DNA from: Thermoleophilia bacterium
GTDB taxonomy: Bacteria > Actinomycetota > Thermoleophilia > Gaiellales > Gaiellaceae
Length of the DNA stretch: 8,455 nucleotides
Assembly: GCA_016844515.1 (NCBI GenBank)
Contig: JAERMP010000183.1
Location: forward strand, 1 to 8,455
Direction: 5' to 3'
The position numbers were made by a program, and so were the translations under genes. The notes under the pieces are model-generated. The model saw nothing but the letters and a program-made list of their open reading frames with translations. It made no database searches and was not told where the DNA came from. Below, one piece after another: positions 1 through 6,194 of this stretch (position 1 is the stretch's first letter; every line of letters begins with the position of its first letter).

Positions 1-613
1 ATACGTCCCTGGCCACGTGGAGGAGACGCATCGGCAGCGGGATCGCGTCGCCGCGGGCGGCCGGGAAGCCTCGTCCGTCCCAGCGCGCGAAGACGTACTC
101 GAGCGCCGCCTGGATGCTCGAGCCGAGGTCGAGCCACCCTGCGAACCGCTGCGCCACCTCGCACATCGTCGCGAACGCGTCACGGGCCCTCGGGCCGGCG
201 TTGGCGATGGCCTCCTCGATCATCGCGGCGCGGACCTCCGGGGGACGGCCGGCCCCGACGTGGGCCCGGTAGAACGACAGGACCTCCGCGGGGTTGGTCG
301 TGTCGATGAGGAAGAACGCGGCTCTGTGCGCGATGTCGTCGCCGAACAGCTGCGCCGCCTCGTGCCCGTTCGACGTGCACCCGGAGGCGTGGAGGAGCGC
401 GACGTAGTACGTGTCCGCGAGCTCCTGCGCCGATGCTCCGGCGAGCTCGCCGAGACGGACCGCGAGCACGGCGGTGCGCAACGCGTGCTCGAGCGGCTGC
501 CCGGTGCCGAGGTCGGTCGCGAGCGAGAGGGCACCAACCACCTCGGCAGCGCGGATCGGTCGCTCGCCTGTAGGCAGCACTGCTGCGACTGCTCCGGGAT
601 CCTCCGCCGCCAC
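1..613 (-). CDS. HD-domain (HD-GYP-like) protein, copy 1, partial (C-terminus beyond left edge)
   Basis: Reading the minus strand from a GTG at 613-611 gives an uninterrupted frame of 204 codons to the window edge. The start is bounded by an in-frame TAG ten nucleotides or so upstream (part of the TAGGAT box). The protein begins V-A-A-E-D-P-G-A-V and closely matches the second copy at 5181-5954: about 93% identical over the first ~75 residues and clearly lower after that, with one codon fewer near residue 186. Recognisable segments are LLHASGC (about 73-79), GHE (83-85) and ARWDGRGFP (about 176-184). The last resembles the H-x-E-R-x-D-G-x-G-Y-P part of HD-GYP domains, while the first HD pair is not canonical, so phosphodiesterase activity is uncertain. 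From memory, actinobacterial relatives often end in a LuxR-type helix-turn-helix; that part would lie outside the window. It is divergent from ureA, so a regulatory link to urease is possible but unproven. Confidence 0.8.
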   Translation of the reverse strand, partial: MAAEDPGAVAAVLPTGERPIRAAEVVGALSLATDLGTGQPLEHALRTAVLAVRLGELAGASAQELADTYYVALLHASGCTSNGHEAAQLFGDDIAHRAAFFLIDTTNPAEVLSFYRAHVGAGRPPEVRAAMIEEAIANAGPRARDAFATMCEVAQRFAGWLDLGSSIQAALEYVFARWDGRGFPAARGDAIPLPMRLLHVARDV

Positions 614-668
614 GTCGGGATCCTAGTCCCGGTTGCACGGGCAAGAGGTCGCGAGAGCCTCGGTTGTG
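614..668 (-). promoter_or_regulatory. Conserved leader/promoter of HD gene copy 1
   Basis: These 55 nt upstream of the GTG are almost identical to 5955-6009, more so than most of the coding sequence. On the minus strand the box TAGGAT ends six nucleotides before the GTG, which fits an actinobacterial -10 hexamer (TAnnnT) of a leaderless transcript. Its AGGA could instead act as a ribosome binding site. A 5-bp inverted repeat (CGGGA, 6-nt loop, TCCCG; 616-631) surrounds the box. No convincing -35 element is visible. Confidence 0.5.
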
Positions 669-742
669 CCAACTCCAACTCCAGCTTTGGTTGAGGCAAG
701 CCTTGGCTTTCGACTCATCCTCACTCCCTGTCGACACAGGTA

Positions 743-771
743 TCGACGGTCTGACTCGATCGGCGTAGGAT
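743..771 (+). promoter_or_regulatory. Probable ureA promoter (possibly leaderless)
   Basis: TAGGAT at 766-771 ends six nucleotides before the ureA ATG at 778, so the expected transcription start coincides with the start codon. A weak -35-like TCGACG lies at 743-748 with a 17-nt spacer. The same TAGGAT-N6-start arrangement is seen at both HD genes. The alternative reading is that AGGA at 767-770 is a Shine-Dalgarno sequence with a 7-nt spacer and the promoter lies further upstream. A TGTCGACA palindrome sits at 729-736. Confidence 0.4.
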
Positions 772-777
772 CATCGG

Positions 778-1080
778 ATGCGTCTGTCGCCGTCTGAGCA
801 GGAGAAGCTGCTGCTCGCCGTCGCGGGGATGGTGGCGCGGGAGCGTCGCGCGCGCGGAGTGAAGCTGAACGAGCCAGAGTCGGTTGCTCTCCTCTCGTGT
901 TGGGTGCTCGAGGCGGCGCGCGACGGGCGCGGCGTCGAAGAGCTGATGCAGGCCGGCCGCGAGGTCCTGCAGCGTGAAGACGTGATCGAGGGCGTCCCCG
1001 AGCTGGTCGACGAGGTACAGATCGAGGCGACCTTCCCGGATGGGCGCAAGCTCGTGACCCTCCACCAGCCGATCCAATGA
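778..1080 (+). CDS. ureA: Urease gamma subunit
   Basis: The 100-residue product has the usual length of a free-standing UreA. It carries the family's hallmarks: an N-terminal helix of the type M-x-L-S-P-x-E-x-E-K-L, the [10 protein letters not shown] segment around residues 29-38, the [17 protein letters not shown] stretch near 73-89 and a terminal H-Q-P-I. UreA, UreB and UreC assemble into the cytoplasmic nickel enzyme that hydrolyses urea to ammonia and carbamate. It is the first gene of the operon, and its stop codon overlaps the ureB start in an ATGA. The ATG at 778 is the only sensible start for this length. Confidence 0.97.
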   Translation: MRLSPSEQEKLLLAVAGMVARERRARGVKLNEPESVALLSCWVLEAARDGRGVEELMQAGREVLQREDVIEGVPELVDEVQIEATFPDGRKLVTLHQPIQ

Positions 1081-1379
1081 TTCCTGGCGAGGTTCGTGTA
1101 GCCGCAGGAGAGCTCGAGCTGAACGCGGGCCGCGACCGGCTGACGCTGCGGGTCGTCAACACCGGCGACAGGCCGATCCAGGTCGGCTCACACGTCCACT
1201 TCGCCCAGTCGAATCCTGCTCTCGCGTTCGAGCGGGAGAAGGCGCGGGGCTTCCGGCTCAACGTGCCGGCAGGTACCTCGGTTCGCTTCGAGCCAGGTGC
1301 GGAGCGGGACGTCGAGCTTGTGGCGCTGGCCGGGCGGCGGCGCGTGCCCGGGCTGCGGCTCGAAGGGACCCTCGAGTGA
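1077..1379 (+). CDS. ureB: Urease beta subunit
   Basis: The 100-residue product begins M-I-P-G-E-V, as UreB proteins normally do, and contains the signature V-G-S-H-V-H-F-x-Q-x-N-P-A-L at about residues 36-49 followed by the [17 protein letters not shown] block. It forms a structural beta-rich part of the urease trimer and packs on UreC. It overlaps ureA by four nucleotides (ATGA) and ureC by four (GTGA). No clear ribosome binding site precedes it, so translation is probably coupled to ureA. Confidence 0.97.
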   Translation: MIPGEVRVAAGELELNAGRDRLTLRVVNTGDRPIQVGSHVHFAQSNPALAFEREKARGFRLNVPAGTSVRFEPGAERDVELVALAGRRRVPGLRLEGTLE

Positions 1380-3076
1380 GGATCTCGCGCGACCGGTACG
1401 CCGCGCTGTACGGCCCGACCGCGGGTGACCAGATCCGGCTCGCCGACACCGACCTCTGGATCGAGGTCGAGCGCGACGACTGCGTCGGCGGAGACGAAGC
1501 GGTCTTCGGCGGCGGCAAGACGATCCGCGAGTCGATGCAGCAGGGCGTGACGACGCGCGCCGAGGGGGCGCCCGACCTCGTGATCACGAACGCCGTCGTG
1601 CTCGACCACTGGGGTGTCGTGAAATGCGATATCGGAGTCCGCGACGGCCGCATCGTGGCGCTCGGCAAGGCCGGCAACCCGGACATCGCCGACGGCGTCC
1701 ACACGGAGCTCCGCATCGGCCCGAGCACCGAGATTCTCGCCGGCGAGGGGCGCATCGTCACCGCCGGCGGCGTCGACTGCCACGTCCACTTCATCTGCCC
1801 GCAGATCGTCGGCGAGGCGGTCGCCTCCGGGATGACGACGCTGATCGGCGGCGGCACCGGGCCGGCCGAGGGCACGAAGGCGACGACATGCTCGCCGGGC
1901 GAGCACGCGCTGGCGGCGATGCTGGTAGCGCTCGACGACAGCCCGGTGAACGTGCTGCTGCTCGGGAAGGGCAACACGGTGTCGAGCGAGGCGCTCTGGG
2001 AGCAGCTGCGCGGCGGCGCGGGCGGGTTCAAGCTGCACGAGGACTGGGGCTCGACGCCGGCGGCGATCGACGCGTGCCTGCGCGTCGCCGACGAGAGCGG
2101 CGTCCAGGTCGCGATCCACACCGACACGCTCAACGAGACCGGCTTCCTCGAGTCGACGGTCGAGGCGATCGGCGGCCGGACGATCCACGCGTACCACACC
2201 GAGGGCGCCGGCGGCGGCCACGCGCCGGACATCATCCGGATCGCGTCCTTCCCGAACGTCCTGCCCTCGTCGACGAACCCGACCCGCCCGCACACGGTAA
2301 ACACCGTCGCGGAGCACCTCGACATGTTGATGGTCTGCCACCACCTGAACCCGCGCGTGCCGGAGGATCTCGCCTTCGCCGAGAGCCGGATCCGCGCCAC
2401 GACGATCGCGGCCGAGGACGTCCTCCACGACCTCGGCGCGATCTCGATCATCGGCTCCGACTCGCAGGCGATGGGCCGCGCCGGCGAGACGATCCTCCGC
2501 ACCTGGCAGACAGCGCACGTGATGAAGGCCCGCTTCGGGCGGGGGGACGGGCGGGCCGACAACGCGCGCGCCCGCCGCTACGTCGCCAAGTACACGATCT
2601 GCCCGGCGGTCGCGCACGGGATCGCCGCCGAGGTCGGCTCGGTCGAGGTCGGGAAGCTCGCCGACCTCGTCCTCTGGGACCCGCGGTTCTTCGGCGTTCG
2701 GCCGCACGTCGTCGTCAAGGGCGGCTCGATCGCGTGGGCGCCGCTCGGTGACCCGAACGCGTCGATCCCGACACCGCAGCCGGTACTCGGCCGGCCGATG
2801 TTCGCCGGCTCGGGACGGGCGGCAGCCGAGGCGTCGCTGGCCTTCGTCGCACCGGCCGCGCTCGAGAACGGGATCGCGGATCGGCTCGCGCTGCGACGGC
2901 GGGTCACCGCGGTCGCGAACACCCGTGCAATCGCAAAGGCCGACCTGCCCGAGAACACGGCATTGCCGGAGATCCGCGTCGAGCCGGACACGTTCCGCGT
3001 CTGGATCGACGGCGACGAGGTCGAGCCGCAGCCCGCGGCCGAGCTGCCCATGGCGCAGCGCTACTTCCTCTTCTGA
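1376..3076 (+). CDS. ureC: Urease alpha (catalytic) subunit
   Basis: The 566-residue product has normal UreC length and belongs to the amidohydrolase superfamily. All active-site residues can be read: His136 and His138 (in C-H-V-H-F), the lysine to be carbamylated Lys219 (G-F-K-L-H-E-D-W-G), His221, His248 (A-I-H-T-D-T), His274 ([10 protein letters not shown]), the mobile-flap Cys321-His322 (M-V-C-H-H-L), Arg338/340 and Asp362 (G-S-D-S-Q-A-M-G-R). Each is two positions later than in the Klebsiella enzyme. The GTG start lies inside ureB's stop region and is preceded by AAGGGA with a 7-nt spacer. The subunit looks fully catalytic, but it needs nickel and carbon dioxide loaded by UreD, UreF and UreG, and ureG is damaged here. 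Confidence 0.98.
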   Translation: MRISRDRYAALYGPTAGDQIRLADTDLWIEVERDDCVGGDEAVFGGGKTIRESMQQGVTTRAEGAPDLVITNAVVLDHWGVVKCDIGVRDGRIVALGKAGNPDIADGVHTELRIGPSTEILAGEGRIVTAGGVDCHVHFICPQIVGEAVASGMTTLIGGGTGPAEGTKATTCSPGEHALAAMLVALDDSPVNVLLLGKGNTVSSEALWEQLRGGAGGFKLHEDWGSTPAAIDACLRVADESGVQVAIHTDTLNETGFLESTVEAIGGRTIHAYHTEGAGGGHAPDIIRIASFPNVLPSSTNPTRPHTVNTVAEHLDMLMVCHHLNPRVPEDLAFAESRIRATTIAAEDVLHDLGAISIIGSDSQAMGRAGETILRTWQTAHVMKARFGRGDGRADNARARRYVAKYTICPAVAHGIAAEVGSVEVGKLADLVLWDPRFFGVRPHVVVKGGSIAWAPLGDPNASIPTPQPVLGRPMFAGSGRAAAEASLAFVAPAALENGIADRLALRRRVTAVANTRAIAKADLPENTALPEIRVEPDTFRVWIDGDEVEPQPAAELPMAQRYFLF

Positions 3077-3078
3077 CC

Positions 3079-3744
3079 GTGTCCGTCTCGCGTCTGCTGC
3101 TCAGCGACGGCCGCTTCCCGGCCGGCGGCTACGCGCACTCCGGCGGTCTCGAGGCGGCGGTCGGCGAGGGGCTCGGCGTCGAGGACGTGCCGCTCTTCCT
3201 GGCCGGGCGGCTGAGGGGAGTCGCAGCGCCCGAAAGCCGGCTCGCCGTCGCGGCCGGCCGCGCCGCACGTCGGGACGAGCTCGAGACGCTGCTCTCACTC
3301 GACGTGGAAGCGGAGGCGCGCTGCCCGAGCCCGCCGCTCCGCGCGATCGCGCGCCGCCTGGGCGCGCAGCTGCTACGAAGCGCGGCGGTCGTCTGGCCGG
3401 GAGGCCTGATCGGCAGGTACCGAGACACAAGCGAGTCGACGCCGCGGCCGGTGGCGTTTGGCGTCGTCGCCGCTCAGGCGGGACTCGACGACTTCGAGTT
3501 GGCACAGGCGTATCTGTACGAGGACGCCGCGACGGTGGCCGCAGCCGCGGTGAAGCTCCTGCCGGTCGACTCGGCGACGACGGGTCGCTGGCTCGTGGAG
3601 GCGGGCCTGCTGCTAGACCGCCTGGCGCACGAGGCCTCCGTCGGGACAGACAATCCGCGCGAGCTGCCGGGCGGCTTCGCGCCGACGCTCGAGTTGCGGT
3701 CGCTCGCGCACGAAGCACGCGAGGGGAGGCTCTTTGCCTCCTGA
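3079..3744 (+). CDS. ureF: Urease accessory protein UreF
   Basis: The 221-residue product matches UreF in length and pattern. It has an N-terminal [16 protein letters not shown] at about residues 10-25, P-V-A-F-G near 125-129, an alanine-rich helical centre and a C-terminal [14 protein letters not shown]. UreF bridges UreD and UreG in the nickel-insertion complex on apo-urease and helps gate GTP hydrolysis by UreG. The GTG start lies two nucleotides after the ureC stop with no visible Shine-Dalgarno sequence, pointing to translational coupling. Its end overlaps the ureG start by 11 nt, and the ureG ribosome binding site (GAGGGGAGG) lies within its last codons. Confidence 0.93.
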   Translation: MSVSRLLLSDGRFPAGGYAHSGGLEAAVGEGLGVEDVPLFLAGRLRGVAAPESRLAVAAGRAARRDELETLLSLDVEAEARCPSPPLRAIARRLGAQLLRSAAVVWPGGLIGRYRDTSESTPRPVAFGVVAAQAGLDDFELAQAYLYEDAATVAAAAVKLLPVDSATTGRWLVEAGLLLDRLAHEASVGTDNPRELPGGFAPTLELRSLAHEAREGRLFAS

Positions 3745-4350
3745 CCGCGCGCTTCGAGTCGGGATCGGCGGCCCGGTCGGCTCGGGCAAGAGCTCGCTTG
3801 TCGCCGCTCTCTGCCGCGCGACGCTCTCTTCCTGCGCCGCACGGGCGTACTCCCCCCGGAGCGCATCCTCGCCGTGGAGACCGGCGGCTGCCCTCACACT
3901 GCGATCCGCGACGACGTGTCGGCCAACCTCGAGGCGGTCGCCGAGCTCGAGCGCGACGGCCCGCTCGACGTCGTCCTGATCGAGAGCGGCGGTGACAACC
4001 TGACAGCGATCTTCAGCCCGGCGCTCGCGGACGTACAGATCTTCGTCATCGACGTCGCGGGAGGCGACGACATCCCGCGCAAAGGCGGTCCCGGCATCGT
4101 CCGCAGCGACCTGCTGGTCGTGAACAAGGAAGACCTGGCGGAGCTCGTCGGCTCCGACCTCGAGCGCATGCGTGTCGACGCCCGCGACAAGCGCGGCAGC
4201 CGTCCCGTGCGGTTCCTCTCGCTGCGTCTGGATCCGCAGGCAGGCCCGGTGGCCGCCTGGCTGCGTCAGCAAGTCGCCACGTACCGGGCGGGAGAGCTCG
4301 CGCCGCCGCACGATCACGATCATGACCACCACCACGAGCACACGCACTAG
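3734..4350 (+). pseudogene. ureG: Urease accessory GTPase UreG, disrupted by a ~55-nt internal deletion and frameshift
   Basis: A TTG start with a strong GAGGGGAGG ribosome binding site opens a frame containing the P-loop G-P-V-G-S-G-K-S (residues 13-20) and L-V-A-A-L-C-R-A, which ends near 3819. UreG homology resumes at 3820 in another frame with [16 protein letters not shown], then the metal-binding C-P-H (3889-3897), E-S-G-G-D-N-L (from about 3982), I-P-R-K-G-G-P-G and N-K-E-D-L-A (about 4122). The family segment between these blocks, about 18 residues including V-V/L-T-N-D-I-Y-T-x-E, is missing, and the loss is not a multiple of three. The upstream frame would stop at 3979. The C-terminus is His-rich (4306-4347: eight His among the last 13 residues). 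UreG normally hydrolyses GTP to deliver nickel. The lesion is either real gene decay or an assembly error. Confidence 0.88.
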
Positions 4351-5107
4351 ACCGCCGACGGCGCACACCGGCCGGCTCCGGATAGTCGTCGAGTGCCGCG
4401 GCGATCGCTCGGCGGTGGTCTGCGCCGAAGGACATGTCCCCTACGCCGCCCGCCTTGCGCCCGCACGCCCAGGCTGGGCGCGCGTCGTCCTCGTCCAGAC
4501 GATCGCCGGCCCGCTGGCGGGAGACCGAACGACGATCGAGGTCGAGATCGGCGAGGGCGCAGCGCTCGAGCTCGTCACGAACGCCGCCACGGTCGCCCTC
4601 CCCTGCTCCTCGCCGGCCCGGCACGAACTGCGCTGCGAGCTGGCCGGGAGCGCCAGGCTCGCCTGGCTCCCCGAGCCCGTGATCCTCGCCGCCGGGTGCG
4701 ATCTCGAGGCCTCGATCGACCTGCGGCTCGATCACGGCGCGGCAGCCCTCACTCGCGAGCTCGTCGTTCTCGGCCGCCACGGCGAGCAGCCGGGCCGGTA
4801 CCGATCGAGCCTTCGCTGCGAGCTCGGCGGCCGCCCACTCTTGCACGACGCCGTCGAGATCGACCCAGACGGCCTCGCGGTCGGGTCCGCGGCCATCCTC
4901 GACAGCGCGAAAGCCTGCGCCTCGCTCGCCCTCCTGGGCATCGAGCCCCAACAGCCGGCCGACCCCGACGAGCTGGCACTCGCCCGACCCGGCCGGGTGC
5001 TGCGCGCCCTCGACCGTGGTACCGCGTCCCTCCGCCAGCGGCTCGCAGCGCCGGAGGCCGCGTACCTCGACGCCTTGGCCTCTCCGGTCGGGCTGCCGGT
5101 CACGTGA
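4322..5107 (+). CDS. ureD: Urease accessory protein UreD (UreH)
   Basis: The 261-residue product has UreD length and layout: G-R-L-R-I near the start, R-L-A-P-A-R near residues 45-50, [21 protein letters not shown] near 56-76, the L-V-T-N-A-A-T block near 85-91, then [12 protein letters not shown] and the R-E-L-V-V-L-G-R segment. UreD scaffolds the UreF-UreG complex on apo-urease and provides the nickel tunnel. I chose the ATG at 4322, which overlaps the 3' end of ureG by 29 nt. The resulting Thr/Arg-rich start [10 protein letters not shown] is the out-of-frame reading of the DNA that encodes UreG's histidine tail. The frame is open further upstream to 4172, but that part is a ureG shadow. 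It is the last gene of the operon. Confidence 0.92.
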   Translation: MTTTTSTRTRPPTAHTGRLRIVVECRGDRSAVVCAEGHVPYAARLAPARPGWARVVLVQTIAGPLAGDRTTIEVEIGEGAALELVTNAATVALPCSSPARHELRCELAGSARLAWLPEPVILAAGCDLEASIDLRLDHGAAALTRELVVLGRHGEQPGRYRSSLRCELGGRPLLHDAVEIDPDGLAVGSAAILDSAKACASLALLGIEPQQPADPDELALARPGRVLRALDRGTASLRQRLAAPEAAYLDALASPVGLPVT

Positions 5108-5119
5108 GTTAGCCGGCGT

Positions 5120-5132
5120 GCCCGCATCGGGC
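5120..5132. terminator. Short GC hairpin between convergent ureD and HD copy 2
   Basis: GCCCG-CAT-CGGGC forms a 5-bp stem with a 3-nt loop, twelve nucleotides after the ureD stop, in the 73-nt gap between convergent genes. There is no T-run, so its role as a terminator is a guess from position only. Confidence 0.2.
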
Positions 5133-5180
5133 GAGCAAACTCCGGCCGCGCAGACTCTCGAGCCCGCGTAAGGGTTCAGG

Positions 5181-5954
5181 TCACGTATCGACGGGGTGCC
5201 GCCGCCCGCCTGGCGCGAGCCCCACGAGGTCGAGGGCCCAGTCGACGGACGCGATCTCGTCGCTCGTCAGCATCCCGGCCGGTCGGCCCAGGCGGCGCCG
5301 GTCGACGGCGCGTAGCTGCTCGACCATGAGGAAGACGGAGATATCTCGCGCCACGTGCAGGAGCAGCATCGGCAACGGGATCTCGTCGCCGCTGGCGACA
5401 CCCGGGAATCCCAGCCCGTCCCAGCGCTCGAAAACGTGTTCGAGCGCTGCCTGGGTGCCCGAGCTGAAGCCGAGCCACCCGGCGAAACGTTGCGCCACCT
5501 CGCAGTGCATTGCCAACGTCTGACGGGCCACCGGAAGGCCGTGGGTGATTGCCTCTTCGACCATGGTGGCGCGGAGCTCCGGGGTGCGACCGAGGCCGAC
5601 GTTCGACCTGAGGAACGCGAGAACCTCTGCGGGGTTGCCCGAGTCGACAAGCGCGAACACGGCCCTCGGCACGATGTCGTCGCCGTACAGCTGCGCAGCC
5701 TCGTGCCCGTCCGAGGTGCACCCCGAGGAGTGAAGGAGCGCGACGTAGTACGTGTCCACGAGCTGCTGCGCCGATGCTCCGGCGAGCTCGCCGAGACGGA
5801 CTGCGAGCACAGCGGTGCGCAGAGCGTGCTCGAGCGGCTGCCCGGTGCCGAGGTCGGTCGCGAGCGAGAGGGCTCCCACCACCTCGGCAGCGCGGATCGG
5901 CTGCTCGCCGGAAGGCAGCCGTGCTGCGACTGCTCCGGGATCCTCCGCCGCCAC
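5181..5954 (-). CDS. HD-domain (HD-GYP-like) protein, copy 2, probably C-terminally truncated
   Basis: The 257-residue product starts at a GTG (5954-5952) with an in-frame TAG just upstream and a TAGGAT box six nucleotides before it, exactly as in copy 1. Visible segments are LLHSSGC (73-79), GHE (83-85), ERWDGLGFP (176-184) and HVARD (200-204). The second half resembles part of an HD-GYP domain, but the canonical HD pair is not evident in the first. After about residue 207 the sequence no longer looks like the expected continuation and stops. From memory, family members run on for some 200-300 residues and often end in a LuxR-type DNA-binding domain, which this copy lacks. No alternative frame restores it. 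It could be a shortened sensor or signalling domain, or a decaying duplicate. It converges with ureD. Confidence 0.75.
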   Translation of the reverse strand: MAAEDPGAVAARLPSGEQPIRAAEVVGALSLATDLGTGQPLEHALRTAVLAVRLGELAGASAQQLVDTYYVALLHSSGCTSDGHEAAQLYGDDIVPRAVFALVDSGNPAEVLAFLRSNVGLGRTPELRATMVEEAITHGLPVARQTLAMHCEVAQRFAGWLGFSSGTQAALEHVFERWDGLGFPGVASGDEIPLPMLLLHVARDISVFLMVEQLRAVDRRRLGRPAGMLTSDEIASVDWALDLVGLAPGGRRHPVDT

Positions 5955-6016
5955 GTCGGGATCCTATTCCCGGTTGCACGGGCAAGAGGTCGCGAGAGTC
6001 TCGGTTGTGGCAAGCC
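5339..6016. repeat. Long direct repeat, right copy (HD gene plus leader)
   Basis: It matches 1-702 in the same orientation, with one extra codon near 5400 and lacking 27 nt present in the left copy between two GGTTG motifs. Similarity stops after GGCAAGCC (ending 6016). The left boundary is set by the window edge in the other copy, so homology may continue below 5339. Confidence 0.85.
5955..6009 (-). promoter_or_regulatory. Conserved leader/promoter of HD gene copy 2
   Basis: This is the near-identical counterpart of 614-668 (two mismatches by hand count). TAGGAT lies six nucleotides before the GTG. The CGGGA/TCCCG inverted repeat (5957-5972) is conserved, and one of the two differences falls in its loop. 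The strong conservation suggests a functional promoter or leader, or recent gene conversion. Confidence 0.5.
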
Positions 6017-6046
6017 GAGCGATACGCCGCGCTGACCGTGTTGGCC

Positions 6047-6160
6047 GCGCTCATCGGGCACGAGTCGTCAGCCGCAAGCTCGCTGTGGGAATGGCGCTCA
6101 CGGGAGCACGTGGCGTTGTACCCGCTCGAAACCTCCAAGCGACCCGGCGAGTGACGACCC
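6047..6160 (+). pseudogene. Remnant of a paralogue of the small membrane-protein gene at 7694-8119
   Basis: Positions 6073-6127 align with 7931-7984 at roughly 80% identity by eye. The intact protein reads RKLAVSMALAEHVALYPL (residues 80-97). Here one frame gives RKLAVGMAL, and after an inserted G the next frame gives REHVALYPL. Flanking blocks also align: 6047-6065 with 7877-7895 (about 16 of 19), and 6142-6160 with 8007-8025 (about 16 of 19). Between the first blocks about 28 nt have been lost, and between the last about 8 nt. There is no start or intact frame. This is a decayed gene fragment in the same orientation as its intact relative, lying between HD copy 2 and the aminotransferase gene. 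Confidence 0.75.
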
Positions 6161-6194
6161 CGACACACCTTGGGCGCTCGACTGTCGACACGGG

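Larger units (their letters stand above)
1..702. repeat. Long direct repeat, left copy (HD gene plus leader)
   Basis: This stretch matches 5339-6016 in the same orientation. It covers the HD gene start, its leader and a short tail. Positions 611-668 match 5952-6009 with two mismatches by hand count. Positions 392-613 differ at about 16 of 222 sites, and the remainder is visibly more divergent. The left copy carries 27 extra nucleotides (662-688) between two GGTTG motifs that are absent from the right copy. The true left limit is beyond the window. Confidence 0.85.

Noticed and set aside
17..694. 225-codon plus-strand frame, and a matching one at 5355-6035
   Set aside because: Both are the antisense of the HD genes. 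Their mutual similarity simply reflects the DNA repeat.
729..736. TGTCGACA palindrome upstream of ureA, repeated at 6183-6190 upstream of the aminotransferase gene as part of CTGTCGACAC
   Set aside because: A 10-nt match of this kind is expected by chance in a GC-rich window of this size. The position in front of two genes is suggestive but not enough to call an operator.
623..2707. 694-codon open frame on the minus strand opposite ureA, ureB and ureC
   Set aside because: It is antisense to three well-recognised genes, is dominated by Arg/Ala/Asp typical of GC-rich shadow frames, and resembles no protein family.
3800..3840. Programmed ribosomal frameshift in ureG
   Set aside because: No slippery heptamer or following structure is evident, and a frameshift could not restore the ~18 missing conserved residues.
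4306..4347. Short repetitive CAC/CAT-rich DNA as a simple sequence repeat
   Set aside because: It is explained by the histidine-rich coding tail of UreG.
5108..5180. Possible small gene or RNA between ureD and HD copy 2
   Set aside because: Only 73 nt remain between convergent stops, with no convincing frame or structure beyond one short hairpin.
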